Part shown: positions 5,694-13,010 of the stretch, one piece after another
How the letters are laid out: each line of letters begins with the position of its first letter
Numbering within the stretch: the stretch's first letter is position 1
Assembly: GCA_030688135.1 (NCBI GenBank)
Contig: JAUYIW010000023.1
Coordinates: forward strand, 1 to 22,831
DNA: 22,831 nucleotides
Source: Candidatus Uhrbacteria bacterium
GTDB taxonomy: Bacteria > Patescibacteriota > Patescibacteriia > UBA9934
Reading direction: 5' to 3'
Program-made: the position numbers and the translations under genes
The notes under the pieces: generated by a model
What the model was told of the DNA's origin: nothing
The model's database searches: none
The model's input: the letters and a program-made list of their open reading frames with translations, nothing else

Positions 5694-6257
5694 TTATTCC
5701 TCTGTCTTTTCTGCTGGAGCCTCTACCTCGGCAGGTGCTTCTATAGCTTCTGCCGGAGCCTCGGTTACGGCAGGCGCTTCAGTTTTAGTTTCGGCCGGAG
5801 CTTCCGGAGCTGTTTCGACTGGAGCTTCGGCAGGAGTCTCTGCCTCTTCTGCGGTTTTTGCAGCTTCTGCTTCTGCGGCGCTCTTCTCAGCCTCTGCAGT
5901 CTTCGCAGCTTCCGCCGCTACCTTTGCAGCTGCCTTAACTTCTTCTGCATCGGTTTTCTTCTTATCCATTTTATCGGCACGTCTATTTGTGATTGATACT
6001 GACCTAGCTTTGTCAGCCTTTACAATACCGGCATTGATCAACATATTCTGTACTGTAGCCGATGGCTGTGCACCAACGCTTAGCCAGTGCTCAATTCGTT
6101 CCTTGTTTAGAACAATATTGTCTTTTTTTGCACGGGGATCGTAGTTGCCTACGATTTCAAGTGCGTCTGCCCATGGATCTTTCTGCTTTTCTATTACAAC
6201 CACTCGGTATTGTGGCTGCTTCTTCTTTCCCATTCGTGATAGTCGGATAGTTAGCAT
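5694..6257 (-). CDS. rpsP: 30S ribosomal protein S16 with long acidic-alanine tail
   Basis: The first ~95 residues are ordinary S16, a small-subunit assembly protein that binds 16S rRNA: MLTIRLSRMGKKKQPQYRVVV, the GNYDPRAKKD loop and the ERIEHWLSVGAQPSATVQNML helix. Bacterial S16 is usually 80-100 residues; this one continues to 187 with a low-complexity tail built from Ala, Glu, Pro and Lys (about 98-187), probably disordered. Tails of this kind on S16 occur in Patescibacteria, but their length here is notable. Start: ATG at 6255-6257, matching the family N-terminus. It precedes the KH gene in the usual rpsP-khpA order, separated by a structured 300-nt gap. Confidence 0.95.
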   Translation of the reverse strand: MLTIRLSRMGKKKQPQYRVVVIEKQKDPWADALEIVGNYDPRAKKDNIVLNKERIEHWLSVGAQPSATVQNMLINAGIVKADKARSVSITNRRADKMDKKKTDAEEVKAAAKVAAEAAKTAEAEKSAAEAEAAKTAEEAETPAEAPVETAPEAPAETKTEAPAVTEAPAEAIEAPAEVEAPAEKTEE

Positions 6258-6283
6258 AATTTGTTTATTATTTATATCGTTTT

Positions 6284-6380
6284 GTTCGTAGGCCTCATTT
6301 TACTCGGGCTGTTCGTAGGCCTTTGGCCTGTTCATGAGGCTTCGCCTCGTTCGCTTAATTAACGAGCGAGTTTCGTAGGT
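6284..6380. repeat. Cluster of short direct and inverted repeats
   Basis: GTTCGTAGGCCT occurs twice (6284-6295, 6311-6322). These are followed by tight hairpins AGGCC/GGCCT, GAGGC/GCCTC and CTCGTT/AACGAG around an AATTAA core. It lies between rpsP and the convergent end of the next minus-strand gene; no promoter is clear. Confidence 0.6.
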
Positions 6381-6383
6381 TAA

Positions 6384-6704
6384 TTAGTTTGAATAAAGGG
6401 TTGATATTTTTTGGTCAATATCTTTATGAACTTCGTAGCCGAGGCTTTCACCTATTAACATGCACTCCTTGGTTTCTAGCAATGATCGTATTGATATTCT
6501 TACGAATCTCGCGAAATCAGGATTTGTACCAGCGCTACCTTCTGCAATGTTCAGAGACACAGAAACTGATGATCTACGAGCTTGATGACCTAGACCTCCG
6601 TATCCGAGTTCCTGCATTGGCCACTTACCAGTAATAGAGTAAGTATTAGTAACCAAGTCTCTTACTAATTTAGTAACATCAAGTTTTTCGTAACCAAGTT
6701 GCAT
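6384..6704 (-). CDS. Four-helix-bundle protein (23S rRNA intervening-sequence family)
   Basis: 106 residues matching the four-helix-bundle family first described inside 23S rRNA intervening sequences. It shows the LVRDLVTNTYSIT...WPM opening, then SVSLNIAEGSAG and the FARFVRISIRSLLETKECMLIGESLGY helices. Members pentamerise and bind nucleic acid; the related Avd protein assists diversity-generating retroelements, but no reverse transcriptase or variable repeat is seen here. The gene is alone, outside any rRNA. It has its own TTGACA promoter (6820-6848) and a leader of ~110 nt with several palindromes, including a copy of the 20-bp dispersed palindrome. Family call is firm; role unknown. Confidence 0.85.
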   Translation of the reverse strand: MQLGYEKLDVTKLVRDLVTNTYSITGKWPMQELGYGGLGHQARRSSVSVSLNIAEGSAGTNPDFARFVRISIRSLLETKECMLIGESLGYEVHKDIDQKISTLYSN

Positions 6705-6731
6705 ATATTGAACAATAGGTCGCCAGACGAA

Positions 6732-6751
6732 CCTGTCTGCCGGCAGGCAGG
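6732..6751. repeat. Dispersed palindrome, copy 2
   Basis: CCTGTCTGCCGGCAGGCAGG differs from the copy at 3834-3853 by one base. It falls in the leader of the four-helix-bundle gene; a CGTAGC/GCTACG hairpin (6792-6807) lies further up. Confidence 0.7.
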
Positions 6752-6819
6752 CGGTAGAACTCTGTCGTTAGCTACCAATGAACAGTGCGAGCGTAGCGAG
6801 TGCTACGAACGATGCGAAT

Positions 6820-6848
6820 ATGTTATCTGAATGACCTATACTTGTCAA
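6820..6848 (-). promoter_or_regulatory. Promoter of the four-helix-bundle gene
   Basis: Minus strand: TTGACA (6843-6848), exactly 17 nt, TAACAT (6820-6825). Confidence 0.65.
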
Positions 6849-6908
6849 CCCCTGTCGGGGCAAATAGCTATAAATTTACAACAATATTCACTATTTCTTC
6901 ATTAGTTA

Positions 6909-6940
6909 TAAAAAAACCGCCTCAGGGTTTAGCTAAGGCG
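6909..6940 (-). terminator. Intrinsic terminator of the 6955-7491 gene
   Basis: Minus strand: CGCCT and AGGCG pair around a 13-nt loop and are followed by GG and a run of seven T, 15 nt past the stop codon. Confidence 0.6.
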
Positions 6941-6954
6941 AGATACGCTTCGGT

Positions 6955-7491
6955 CTAGGGTTTGGGTCCTATGTGGACGCTTTGCGTAGAGTCTTGCGAG
7001 AACTTGGCTGCACCGTTCTTGATCCCCGACTCATTTTCCAATCGTTCATCAGATGCCCTTATTTGTCTTGCATAGCTGTCGATGATGTCTGAGATTCGGA
7101 CAATCGGATGCTTTATGCCATCACTGAGCTTTTCGAGCTCTTGTTGCTGATTTTTGCAAACCGCCTCATGGGATTCGCTTCCTTCAGGACCGCGATTCTT
7201 TATTGTTGTTACGAAGTGCTCTAGTTTAGGTAGCGCTTTATTGAGGGCGGTGAGCTCTACTACGAGTTGCTGGCGCACCTCAACATCTGTGATCTGATCA
7301 AGATATATGCCGTACACGGTGGCTGATCTTCCAAGTTTTGCAACGCGGCCCCCAGCGTAGGCCATAAGCTCTTGGGCATCTGCTAGACCTTTTTCATTCA
7401 CAACTTGGCTACAGGTCATCGAGAAGTTTAGAGACTCTTCCGTCGACTCTGCCCAAGCAATGCGGATTGTTAGTATGACAAGAACGATCAT
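6955..7491 (-). CDS. Secreted hypothetical protein
   Basis: 178 residues. A cleavable signal peptide is likely: hydrophobic MIVLVILTIRIAWA then ES, with AWA as cleavage site. The mature part is helical with two Cys (about 27 and 111) that may pair outside the membrane, and has helix-rich stretches such as QQLVVELTALNKALPKLEHFV. I do not recognise a family. The start is unusually well defined: AAAGGAGG lies 5 nt before the ATG and a consensus promoter lies at 7524-7552. By eye it is richer in G+C than rpsP or smc. With the next gene it looks like a later acquisition. Confidence 0.72.
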   Translation of the reverse strand: MIVLVILTIRIAWAESTEESLNFSMTCSQVVNEKGLADAQELMAYAGGRVAKLGRSATVYGIYLDQITDVEVRQQLVVELTALNKALPKLEHFVTTIKNRGPEGSESHEAVCKNQQQELEKLSDGIKHPIVRISDIIDSYARQIRASDERLENESGIKNGAAKFSQDSTQSVHIGPKP

Positions 7492-7523
7492 TTTACCTCC
7501 TTTTTGTTGTGAAGATACAGCTT

Positions 7524-7552
7524 AATGTAGCCTAATTATATAGTTTTGTCAA
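7524..7552 (-). promoter_or_regulatory. Consensus promoter of the secreted-protein gene
   Basis: Minus strand: TTGACA (7547-7552), 17 nt, TACATT (7524-7529), with a strong AAAGGAGG ribosome site just downstream. Confidence 0.75.
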
Positions 7553-7613
7553 TCGTAGTGCTTTCGCACGAAAGCACCGGTTAATAATTCCAATTTTAGC
7601 AACGCGGGGTTAC

Positions 7614-7667
7614 TAGCTTCATTAGTATCTTTAGCTCCTCTAGCTCTTCTAGTTCTTGTAGCTCCTT
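7614..7667. repeat. 9-bp tandem repeat, six units
   Basis: Six head-to-tail nonamers beginning TAG: TAGCTTCAT, TAGTATCTT, TAGCTCCTC, TAGCTCTTC, TAGTTCTTG and TAGCTCCTT. It lies between two minus-strand genes. Similar 9-bp periodicity recurs at 15306-15332 and 16208-16234. Confidence 0.75.
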
Positions 7668-7674
7668 TGTTTCT

Positions 7675-7707
7675 CAAAAAAGAAAACCCTCTGCCAATAG
7701 GCGAGGG
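7675..7707 (-). terminator. Intrinsic terminator of the 7719-8639 gene
   Basis: Minus strand: CCCTC and GAGGG, with an inner CC/GG, followed by TTTTCTTTTTT. Confidence 0.75.
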
Positions 7708-7718
7708 CTAGGGCTGAT

Positions 7719-8639
7719 TTACAGCCTGCGAGTTTTGTTTGTGATTTCCTGCTCTATGAGCAGGGTGAGAGAATCGTAAAGTTCTTTGCTGTGAAGATCG
7801 TGTATGAGTCCTTCGGTCATTCCGACGTGCAAGATCGCGGCTGTACAGTCGGCATTTTGCGAAGAGTTGAAGTAACGCACTCCTTTGTACAGTCCAATGC
7901 GTGTCCTATTACTTTTTGCAGAGATCCCGTAAACCACTGCACCACTTCTTACAACTTCCCAAGTAGTATCAGATCCACTTACGGCCTTCACTTGAAGAGC
8001 CAGACCGCGTCCTGCGTCAAACGGACCTACGAATAGATCGATTTTGGCAGCAGTGTCTAGCTTTGTACAGGCATGCCCCATTTTGACTCCCAGGGTATCT
8101 AGCGCATATGCGGTCCTTGCAACTGCCATAGCACCAACGCAGTAGCTACGCCATCCTAACGGCTTGATTTGAGAAAAACCGGCAGGCCTTCCTGTTCGAA
8201 TTACACTTCTACGTACATTGTCTGGCATGCGCAGAAAACTCAGCGTAAGATCTTTTTGGCCCATCGCAGATAGACGAACGCCAGAGAGAGCCATGGCATT
8301 ATTTGATGTACGAGCACTGTTAGGAAGGATTTTTTGCATTGCCCCAAAGAAAAAAGCTGCGCGGAGTACATGTTGCGCTACATTATTTCCAGGTACCAGT
8401 TGATCCAGTTCTTGTGGGTGAGTAACCCCAGAAGTACGCATTGTGTCACACGAAACCTGTCCTAACTTATCTGCATCAGTCCAGCCGTGAGCCATTGCAG
8501 ACTTTACATGTTCTTGGAAGTCATCTGGGAATATTCCGCATGTATTTTCAATACAGATTTTCTGGCCAAACCTTTTTGGGATCCTGGCAGCTTGTTTTAC
8601 AGATTCTGTATGCTTTTGCGCTTTTCGAGATTTTGCCAT
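7719..8639 (-). CDS. Hypothetical protein, possible PD-(D/E)XK-type nuclease fold
   Basis: 306 residues, soluble, no signal peptide, with a very basic N-terminus (MAKSRKAQKH...). No family is recognised with certainty. Residues 198-218 read AKIDLFV...LALQVK: an Asp (201), then Gln-Val-Lys (216-218) on the next strand. This spacing resembles the D...(E/Q)xK active site of restriction-like nucleases, but the supporting upstream acidic residue is not clear, so this is a weak guess. Eight Cys are scattered through the chain. It starts with AAAGGAG 6 nt before the ATG and has its own consensus promoter and terminator, so it is a monocistronic unit. It shares its higher G+C and strong ribosome site with the 6955-7491 gene. 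Confidence 0.7.
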   Translation of the reverse strand: MAKSRKAQKHTESVKQAARIPKRFGQKICIENTCGIFPDDFQEHVKSAMAHGWTDADKLGQVSCDTMRTSGVTHPQELDQLVPGNNVAQHVLRAAFFFGAMQKILPNSARTSNNAMALSGVRLSAMGQKDLTLSFLRMPDNVRRSVIRTGRPAGFSQIKPLGWRSYCVGAMAVARTAYALDTLGVKMGHACTKLDTAAKIDLFVGPFDAGRGLALQVKAVSGSDTTWEVVRSGAVVYGISAKSNRTRIGLYKGVRYFNSSQNADCTAAILHVGMTEGLIHDLHSKELYDSLTLLIEQEITNKTRRL

Positions 8640-8665
8640 TTCAAACTCCTTTGAGGGTACGGTAT

Positions 8666-8694
8666 AATTTAGCTTGATTTGATGTTTTTGTCAA
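8666..8694 (-). promoter_or_regulatory. Consensus promoter of the 7719-8639 gene
   Basis: Minus strand: TTGACA (8689-8694), 17 nt, TAAATT (8666-8671). Confidence 0.72.
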
Positions 8695-8752
8695 TATTAG
8701 TATTACTCGCATCCATTTCGATCTGTTACAATGATTAGTCTTAATCTTCCAG

Positions 8753-8778
8753 AAAAGAAAACCCCGCCGTTTGGCAGG
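8753..8778 (-). terminator. Intrinsic terminator downstream of pyrD
   Basis: Minus strand: CCTGCC pairs with GGCGGG (one G.U) around a short loop, followed by GTTTTCTTTTC. It would end the pyrD transcript. Confidence 0.65.
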
Positions 8779-8786
8779 ATTTGTCA

Positions 8787-8918
8787 TTAGCTTTGGTTGC
8801 TGGTGATTGAGAGTATTTTTCGCGTCATTGTGTCGTCTTCTTTCATTTCACAAAAGTCACTTTCGACAACAGTTCCAGTAACCTCGGTAGTTTTTTTGCC
8901 CGGCTCAAATATATATTA
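8787..8918 (-). other. In-frame open tail after pyrD, possible remnant or small ORF
   Basis: After the two consecutive TAA stops of pyrD the same frame stays open for about 42 codons (EPGKKTTEVTGTVVESDF... to SITSNQS), then TAA at 8787-8789. It has no good start except an internal ATG at 8844-8846, giving 19 residues. The composition looks protein-like, so it may be a decayed C-terminal extension or chance. Confidence 0.2.
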
Positions 8919-10058
8919 TTAAAGTTTTCTATGCTTTGACCCTACAGCTTCTGAGATGTTAGCAAATCCATCCCGTCGCAGTAGTTCAACAAGTCCCTTA
9001 TTAATCTCGCCAATTACCTGCGGACCTTCAAATATCATTCCTGTTGCAAGTTGCACAAGCGATGCGCCGCGGACAATCTTTTCGTAAGCATCATTTGCGT
9101 TAAATATACCTCCAACACCGATAATCACATATCGGTCACCAGCGATTTTGTACAAGTGTGAAATTAAATTGTTCGAAGCCTCGTAAGTTGGCTTGCCGCT
9201 AACACCGCCTTTATTAATCCCTTCGATTTCGTCACGGTGAATTGTTGGTTGGTCGTACTGCTTGGTAAGGTTCGTAAGAATGAAGCCGTTTACTCTGTGA
9301 TTGTCTGCTACTGCATGCAATGCGTCTAATTCGTCTGTTGAAATATCACAGGCAATTTTTATAAAAGTTGGTTTTGATGTTTCAATTTTATCAAGTTCGG
9401 TTAGTAGCACTTCGAGTCTTACAGGATCAGCAAAAGGTTCACCGCCATGAGTATTTGGGCAACTAATATTAACTGTGGTCATGTCGCCAATGTTTGCAAG
9501 AAGTCGGAATGCTTTTGCATAATCATTAATTCCAGCATTCAATTCAACCGTGTCTGCCGAGTTTGTTTTTGCCACACTAGTACTAACAGGAATTTCAAAT
9601 TTTTGATTTTTTAAACGCTCAGCAATTGCTTCGGAGCCGTCATTTTTTAGCCCATAATAAACCACCAAACCTTGCGATTTTGGCAAACGCCATAAACGAG
9701 GCTTTGGATTACCTTCGCACGGCTCGCCAGTTATTGATCCGATCTGCATAAAGCCAAATCCAACGGCCGGCATGATTTTTGTGAGTTCGGCATTTTTATC
9801 AAATCCTGCCGTAAGCCCCACAGGATTTCTAAAATGAATTCCAAGTATGTCCTGCTCGAGCATTGGGTGCTGATAGCTCAGCTTAAACTCGGTTGCCTTG
9901 CGTATAAGCCGTGATCGACTAAAAAGCTTGCCCATTCCAAGCACGCGATCATGAGTGTCCTCAGGGTCTTGCCTAAAGAATATTGGTTTTGCAACGCGTT
10001 TGTAGCAGAAACGTATAATTGGAGTTCCAAACATAGTTGAAATTATTAGTTCCTCCAT
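8919..10058 (-). CDS. pyrD: Dihydroorotate dehydrogenase, class-2-like
   Basis: 379 residues. It oxidises dihydroorotate to orotate in pyrimidine synthesis using FMN. Class 2 features are visible: an N-terminal amphipathic extension with the FRQDPEDTHD motif that docks on the membrane to reach quinone, FRNPVGLTAGFDKNAE (76-91), the GNPKPRLWRLP loop (116-126), FIKIACD (232-238) and the phosphate-binding IGVGGI and LVQLATGMIFEGP. At the catalytic base the sequence is VNISCPNT, with Cys200. Class 2 enzymes normally carry Ser there and class 1 enzymes Cys. Start: ATG 10056-10058; MFGTPIIRF eight residues in is an alternative. No other pyrimidine gene is nearby. Confidence 0.92.
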   Translation of the reverse strand: MEELIISTMFGTPIIRFCYKRVAKPIFFRQDPEDTHDRVLGMGKLFSRSRLIRKATEFKLSYQHPMLEQDILGIHFRNPVGLTAGFDKNAELTKIMPAVGFGFMQIGSITGEPCEGNPKPRLWRLPKSQGLVVYYGLKNDGSEAIAERLKNQKFEIPVSTSVAKTNSADTVELNAGINDYAKAFRLLANIGDMTTVNISCPNTHGGEPFADPVRLEVLLTELDKIETSKPTFIKIACDISTDELDALHAVADNHRVNGFILTNLTKQYDQPTIHRDEIEGINKGGVSGKPTYEASNNLISHLYKIAGDRYVIIGVGGIFNANDAYEKIVRGASLVQLATGMIFEGPQVIGEINKGLVELLRRDGFANISEAVGSKHRKL

Positions 10059-10111
10059 TGTGCCGTAAATCTAGAAAAAAGAAAAGAACGCGATTGCTCG
10101 TGTCCTATTTC

Positions 10112-10139
10112 GCTCGGATGTTGCATGCAAGATCCGAGC
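10112..10139. repeat. Hairpin between smc and pyrD
   Basis: GCTCGGAT (10112-10119) pairs perfectly with ATCCGAGC (10132-10139) around a 12-nt loop containing TTGCATGCAA. It lies 18 bp past the smc stop and may act as terminator or mRNA-end stabiliser; no U-tract follows at once. Confidence 0.6.
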
Positions 10140-10157
10140 ATTATAATTTTGCCACTG

Positions 10158-12425
10158 CTACCGCCTCGCTGTACCGTTTTTGGTAACATCGGAAAGCGTA
10201 ACGCTCAAAAGATTCGATACGCCGTCATCACCCATTGTAACTCCGTACATCAAATCAGCGCGTTCCATTGTTGCGCGGTTGTGAGTCACGACAATAAATT
10301 GCGAAAGCTTCCTAAGCTCATCCAAAATATTTGCAAATCGCACCGTGTTTGATTCATCGAGCGCAGCGTCCACTTCGTCGAGCACAACAAAAGGCGCCGG
10401 GTTGGTTGCCATGATTGCAGAAAGCAAGGCAATCGAAGTCAATGCTCGCTCTCCGCCAGAAAGTAAATTCAATGCCTTCAAACGCTTGCCAGGAGGAGTT
10501 GCAGTAATCTCAATTCCAGTTACGCTATCACGTCGTTTTTTAAATCGATTCAAAATAGCGGTTGCCGAGTCTAGATCCTCTTCGATTTTTTCTTCTGCAA
10601 GTTCTTCCATTGGTCGGTCAAGCGCAACGCGTGTCTCATTGCTATCTTCATCTTTTACATTTTCATCACTTCCTTTCATTTTGACCAGCGAACAACTTCC
10701 TCCGCCAAATAAAATCTTAAAGTATTTTTGGAACTCCTTGTTGATTTCCTTAAATGCTTTTTCAGATTGAACCTGAATTTGTTGGTCAAGTTCGTCTACA
10801 ACTTTTTCTGTTGATTTTATAGCTTCGCGAATGTCTTTAAGCTGACCATCTAGGAAGGTGAATCTTTCATTTGTTTCGTTGTATTCATCGACTGTTTCTT
10901 GATCGATACCTCCAATCAACTCAAGCTGATTTTTTAGTCGAAGCATACGCACTCGCGCGTCGTCCAAGTCGTGCAGTTTATTTTCAGGAGCTTGCTTGAT
11001 TGCTTCTCCGAATATATTCCCAAGCTCTTCATGCATTTCGCGACTTAAGTCTTCGATTCGCGTTTCAACTCTTGCAAGTTCAATTTTTAATTCATTTTCA
11101 CGCTGTTCAAGTTTATGTAATTCGCCTTGAACTTCGCGCAACTTTCTTTGGTAAACAAAAACTTCACTTTTGGACGAACTTGCTTTCTTATTGATTTCGT
11201 CAATATAATTTTCAGATTTCTGAATGTTATCTTCGGCTATTTTGATTTCAGCCTTAGCGTCACTAACTGCTTTTACCATTTTTGGATCTGGCTTAAAGTC
11301 ATCTGGGTTTGGCTTTGTGAGCTTATTTTTTAGATTACGAGCAAGCGTAAACAATTTTACAAATCCCACAGACTCATCAAGACCGAGCATTTCATCGAGT
11401 GCTTTTATTATTTCTGGCAACGGTAGAGGGGTCCACGTTGACTGAGCCTTAACTTTGGCAAGTTCAAGTTCGCGCTCAGCTTCGAAGAGGGATCGTCTTA
11501 CGTCTCCAAGTTTAGATTGAGCCTGCCTGTATTCTGTTTGAGCTTTTTGCATTTCACCTGAATCTTCTTTACCGGCACTTACGGCCTTTTCCATTGCAAG
11601 AAGTTCATCATCTCCTTTTTTTAGTTCGAGTTGTTTTGTTTTTATCTGGTCATTTAAAGTTAGGATTTTTTGGTCGATTATTATTTTGTCATCCTGCATT
11701 TTAAACCACACGGTTCCATAATATGATAATTGAATTTTGCGTAATTCAGATTCAATTTGTTCTCTTTGTTCAAGTCTTCGCACCATGCGTTTTAACATGC
11801 GTAGGCGTGGTTCGATTTCTCCCAAAAGCAGTTCAACCTCAACAAGCGTTTCGCTAGATTTCTTTAGTTTTAGCATTGCTTGGTGACGCTTGATTTGTAA
11901 ACCACGAACACCGGTTGCGTCATCAAAAAATATTTTCCTTTCCTCTGGAGAAGATGTTAAAACATGATCAACCATGCCTTGGCCAACAACAGAATAACTT
12001 CTTTGCCCAACTCCGGCTTCAGCAAGTAGCAGTTGAATATCTGCTAAACGTGCTTGCTTACCGTTTAGCAAGTAGTTAGCTTCGCCGTCACGGAACATTC
12101 TTCTTGTAATCACCACCTCGGCATATTCGATTCCCATTGCTCCATCTTCGTTGTTTAGGGTCATTGTGACCTCTGCAAATCCTGCACGAGCCTTTCCTTT
12201 TGAACCAGAAAAAATAATATCCTCTGACCTTTTACCGCGAAGCATTTTCATGGATTGTTCACCTAAACACCAGCGGATAGCATCGGATAGATTAGACTTT
12301 CCAGAACCATTGGGACCTACAATAACCGTCAGGGCATGACGGTTTTTACTTGGTGCAGTGAATTCTACAACGGTTTTCTTGGCAAACGTTTTGAATCCTT
12401 GTATTTCTAATCTTGAAAGATGCAT
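10158..12425 (-). CDS. smc: SMC-type chromosome segregation ATPase, short and hinge-less
   Basis: 755 residues; bacterial SMC is usually about 1150-1200. Both ATPase halves are intact: the N-terminal FKTFAKKTVVEF and Walker A GPNGSGKSN (37-45), the SYSVVGQGMVDHVL region, then C-terminal signature LSGGERALTSIALL (from 655) and Walker B FVVLDE (679-684) followed by VDAALDESN. Between them are two coiled coils (about 175-328 and 384-560) joined by a Pro-rich, non-coiled segment (330-382). I see no SMC hinge domain. The dimer must therefore form by another route, or the protein is Rad50/RecN-like in behaviour. A TACAAT -10 box 6 nt before the ATG suggests a leaderless mRNA. Role in DNA tethering is inferred from the heads. 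Confidence 0.9.
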   Translation of the reverse strand: MHLSRLEIQGFKTFAKKTVVEFTAPSKNRHALTVIVGPNGSGKSNLSDAIRWCLGEQSMKMLRGKRSEDIIFSGSKGKARAGFAEVTMTLNNEDGAMGIEYAEVVITRRMFRDGEANYLLNGKQARLADIQLLLAEAGVGQRSYSVVGQGMVDHVLTSSPEERKIFFDDATGVRGLQIKRHQAMLKLKKSSETLVEVELLLGEIEPRLRMLKRMVRRLEQREQIESELRKIQLSYYGTVWFKMQDDKIIIDQKILTLNDQIKTKQLELKKGDDELLAMEKAVSAGKEDSGEMQKAQTEYRQAQSKLGDVRRSLFEAERELELAKVKAQSTWTPLPLPEIIKALDEMLGLDESVGFVKLFTLARNLKNKLTKPNPDDFKPDPKMVKAVSDAKAEIKIAEDNIQKSENYIDEINKKASSSKSEVFVYQRKLREVQGELHKLEQRENELKIELARVETRIEDLSREMHEELGNIFGEAIKQAPENKLHDLDDARVRMLRLKNQLELIGGIDQETVDEYNETNERFTFLDGQLKDIREAIKSTEKVVDELDQQIQVQSEKAFKEINKEFQKYFKILFGGGSCSLVKMKGSDENVKDEDSNETRVALDRPMEELAEEKIEEDLDSATAILNRFKKRRDSVTGIEITATPPGKRLKALNLLSGGERALTSIALLSAIMATNPAPFVVLDEVDAALDESNTVRFANILDELRKLSQFIVVTHNRATMERADLMYGVTMGDDGVSNLLSVTLSDVTKNGTARR

Positions 12426-12431
12426 GGGAGA

Positions 12432-12437
12432 ATTGTA
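12432..12437 (-). promoter_or_regulatory. -10 box of smc, leaderless start
   Basis: TACAAT on the minus strand with only 6 nt to the smc ATG. The -35 (TATGAA, 17 nt up) is weak. Confidence 0.35.
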
Positions 12438-12499
12438 TCAAAATACCTTCCTATTTCATAGTGCATAGTGTATCCTAGAGAAAGATTAACCATTTTCTT

Positions 12500-13009
12500 A
12501 TGAAACAAGCAATATTTGTTAGCTCACTATTCTTTCTGCTTGGAGCAGGATGTTTGGGGATAGATAGCGACAATAATGAATCAATTGATGAAAGTGAGCA
12601 ATTAACCACTCAGGTTACCGTTGAAGAAATAAGTGAACCGGTTAAGATTCAAGGCGAATTAGTTACCAGCGACGGAATGGGCGTACCAACGAGCGTGATG
12701 ATCGTAAATGAAGCTGGCGTTGTTGAGGACACGGGTGACATGTCTTCGGCTATCCAAATGGAGTCAGGTAATTTCTTTTTTATGCCAAATACGATCAGCG
12801 CTTCTACTGGCGAGCAAGTCACAATTAACTTTACCGAAAATAGCGGTATACATACTTTTGTAATTGATGAGATTGGTTTTAAGGAAATCGTCGTAGAAGG
12901 CGATGACATTACGTTTACTGCGCCGTCGACTCCTGGGAGCTATGCATATTATTGTGACATAGGTTCTCACAGAGCACTTGGAATGAAGGGTCTGCTGATT
13001 GTGAAATAG
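12500..13009 (+). CDS. Cupredoxin-domain lipoprotein
   Basis: 169 residues. The N-terminus has a hydrophobic signal ending LLGAGC, with Cys18 as probable lipidation site, then an acidic linker. The C-terminal domain (about 85-169) is a blue-copper (plastocyanin-like) beta-sandwich. Type-1 copper ligands are all visible: His118 (GIHTF), Cys152 (YYCDIG), His157 (SHR) and Met162 (GMKG). It would shuttle single electrons or hold copper on the outer face of the membrane. It heads a tight operon: 1 bp to the VKOR gene, which in turn overlaps the DoxX gene. Together they suggest envelope redox or disulfide chemistry. Divergent from smc, with no obvious Shine-Dalgarno. Confidence 0.85.
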   Translation: MKQAIFVSSLFFLLGAGCLGIDSDNNESIDESEQLTTQVTVEEISEPVKIQGELVTSDGMGVPTSVMIVNEAGVVEDTGDMSSAIQMESGNFFFMPNTISASTGEQVTINFTENSGIHTFVIDEIGFKEIVVEGDDITFTAPSTPGSYAYYCDIGSHRALGMKGLLIVK

Positions 13010-13010
13010 T

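Noticed and set aside
5658..6144. Plus-strand open frames rich in Ser, Ala, Phe and Cys opposite rpsP
   Set aside because: They are the antisense of the low-complexity Ala/Glu/Pro codons of the S16 tail.
6384..6704. Avd accessory protein of a diversity-generating retroelement
   Set aside because: The fold family is shared, but there is no reverse transcriptase, template repeat or variable repeat in the window.
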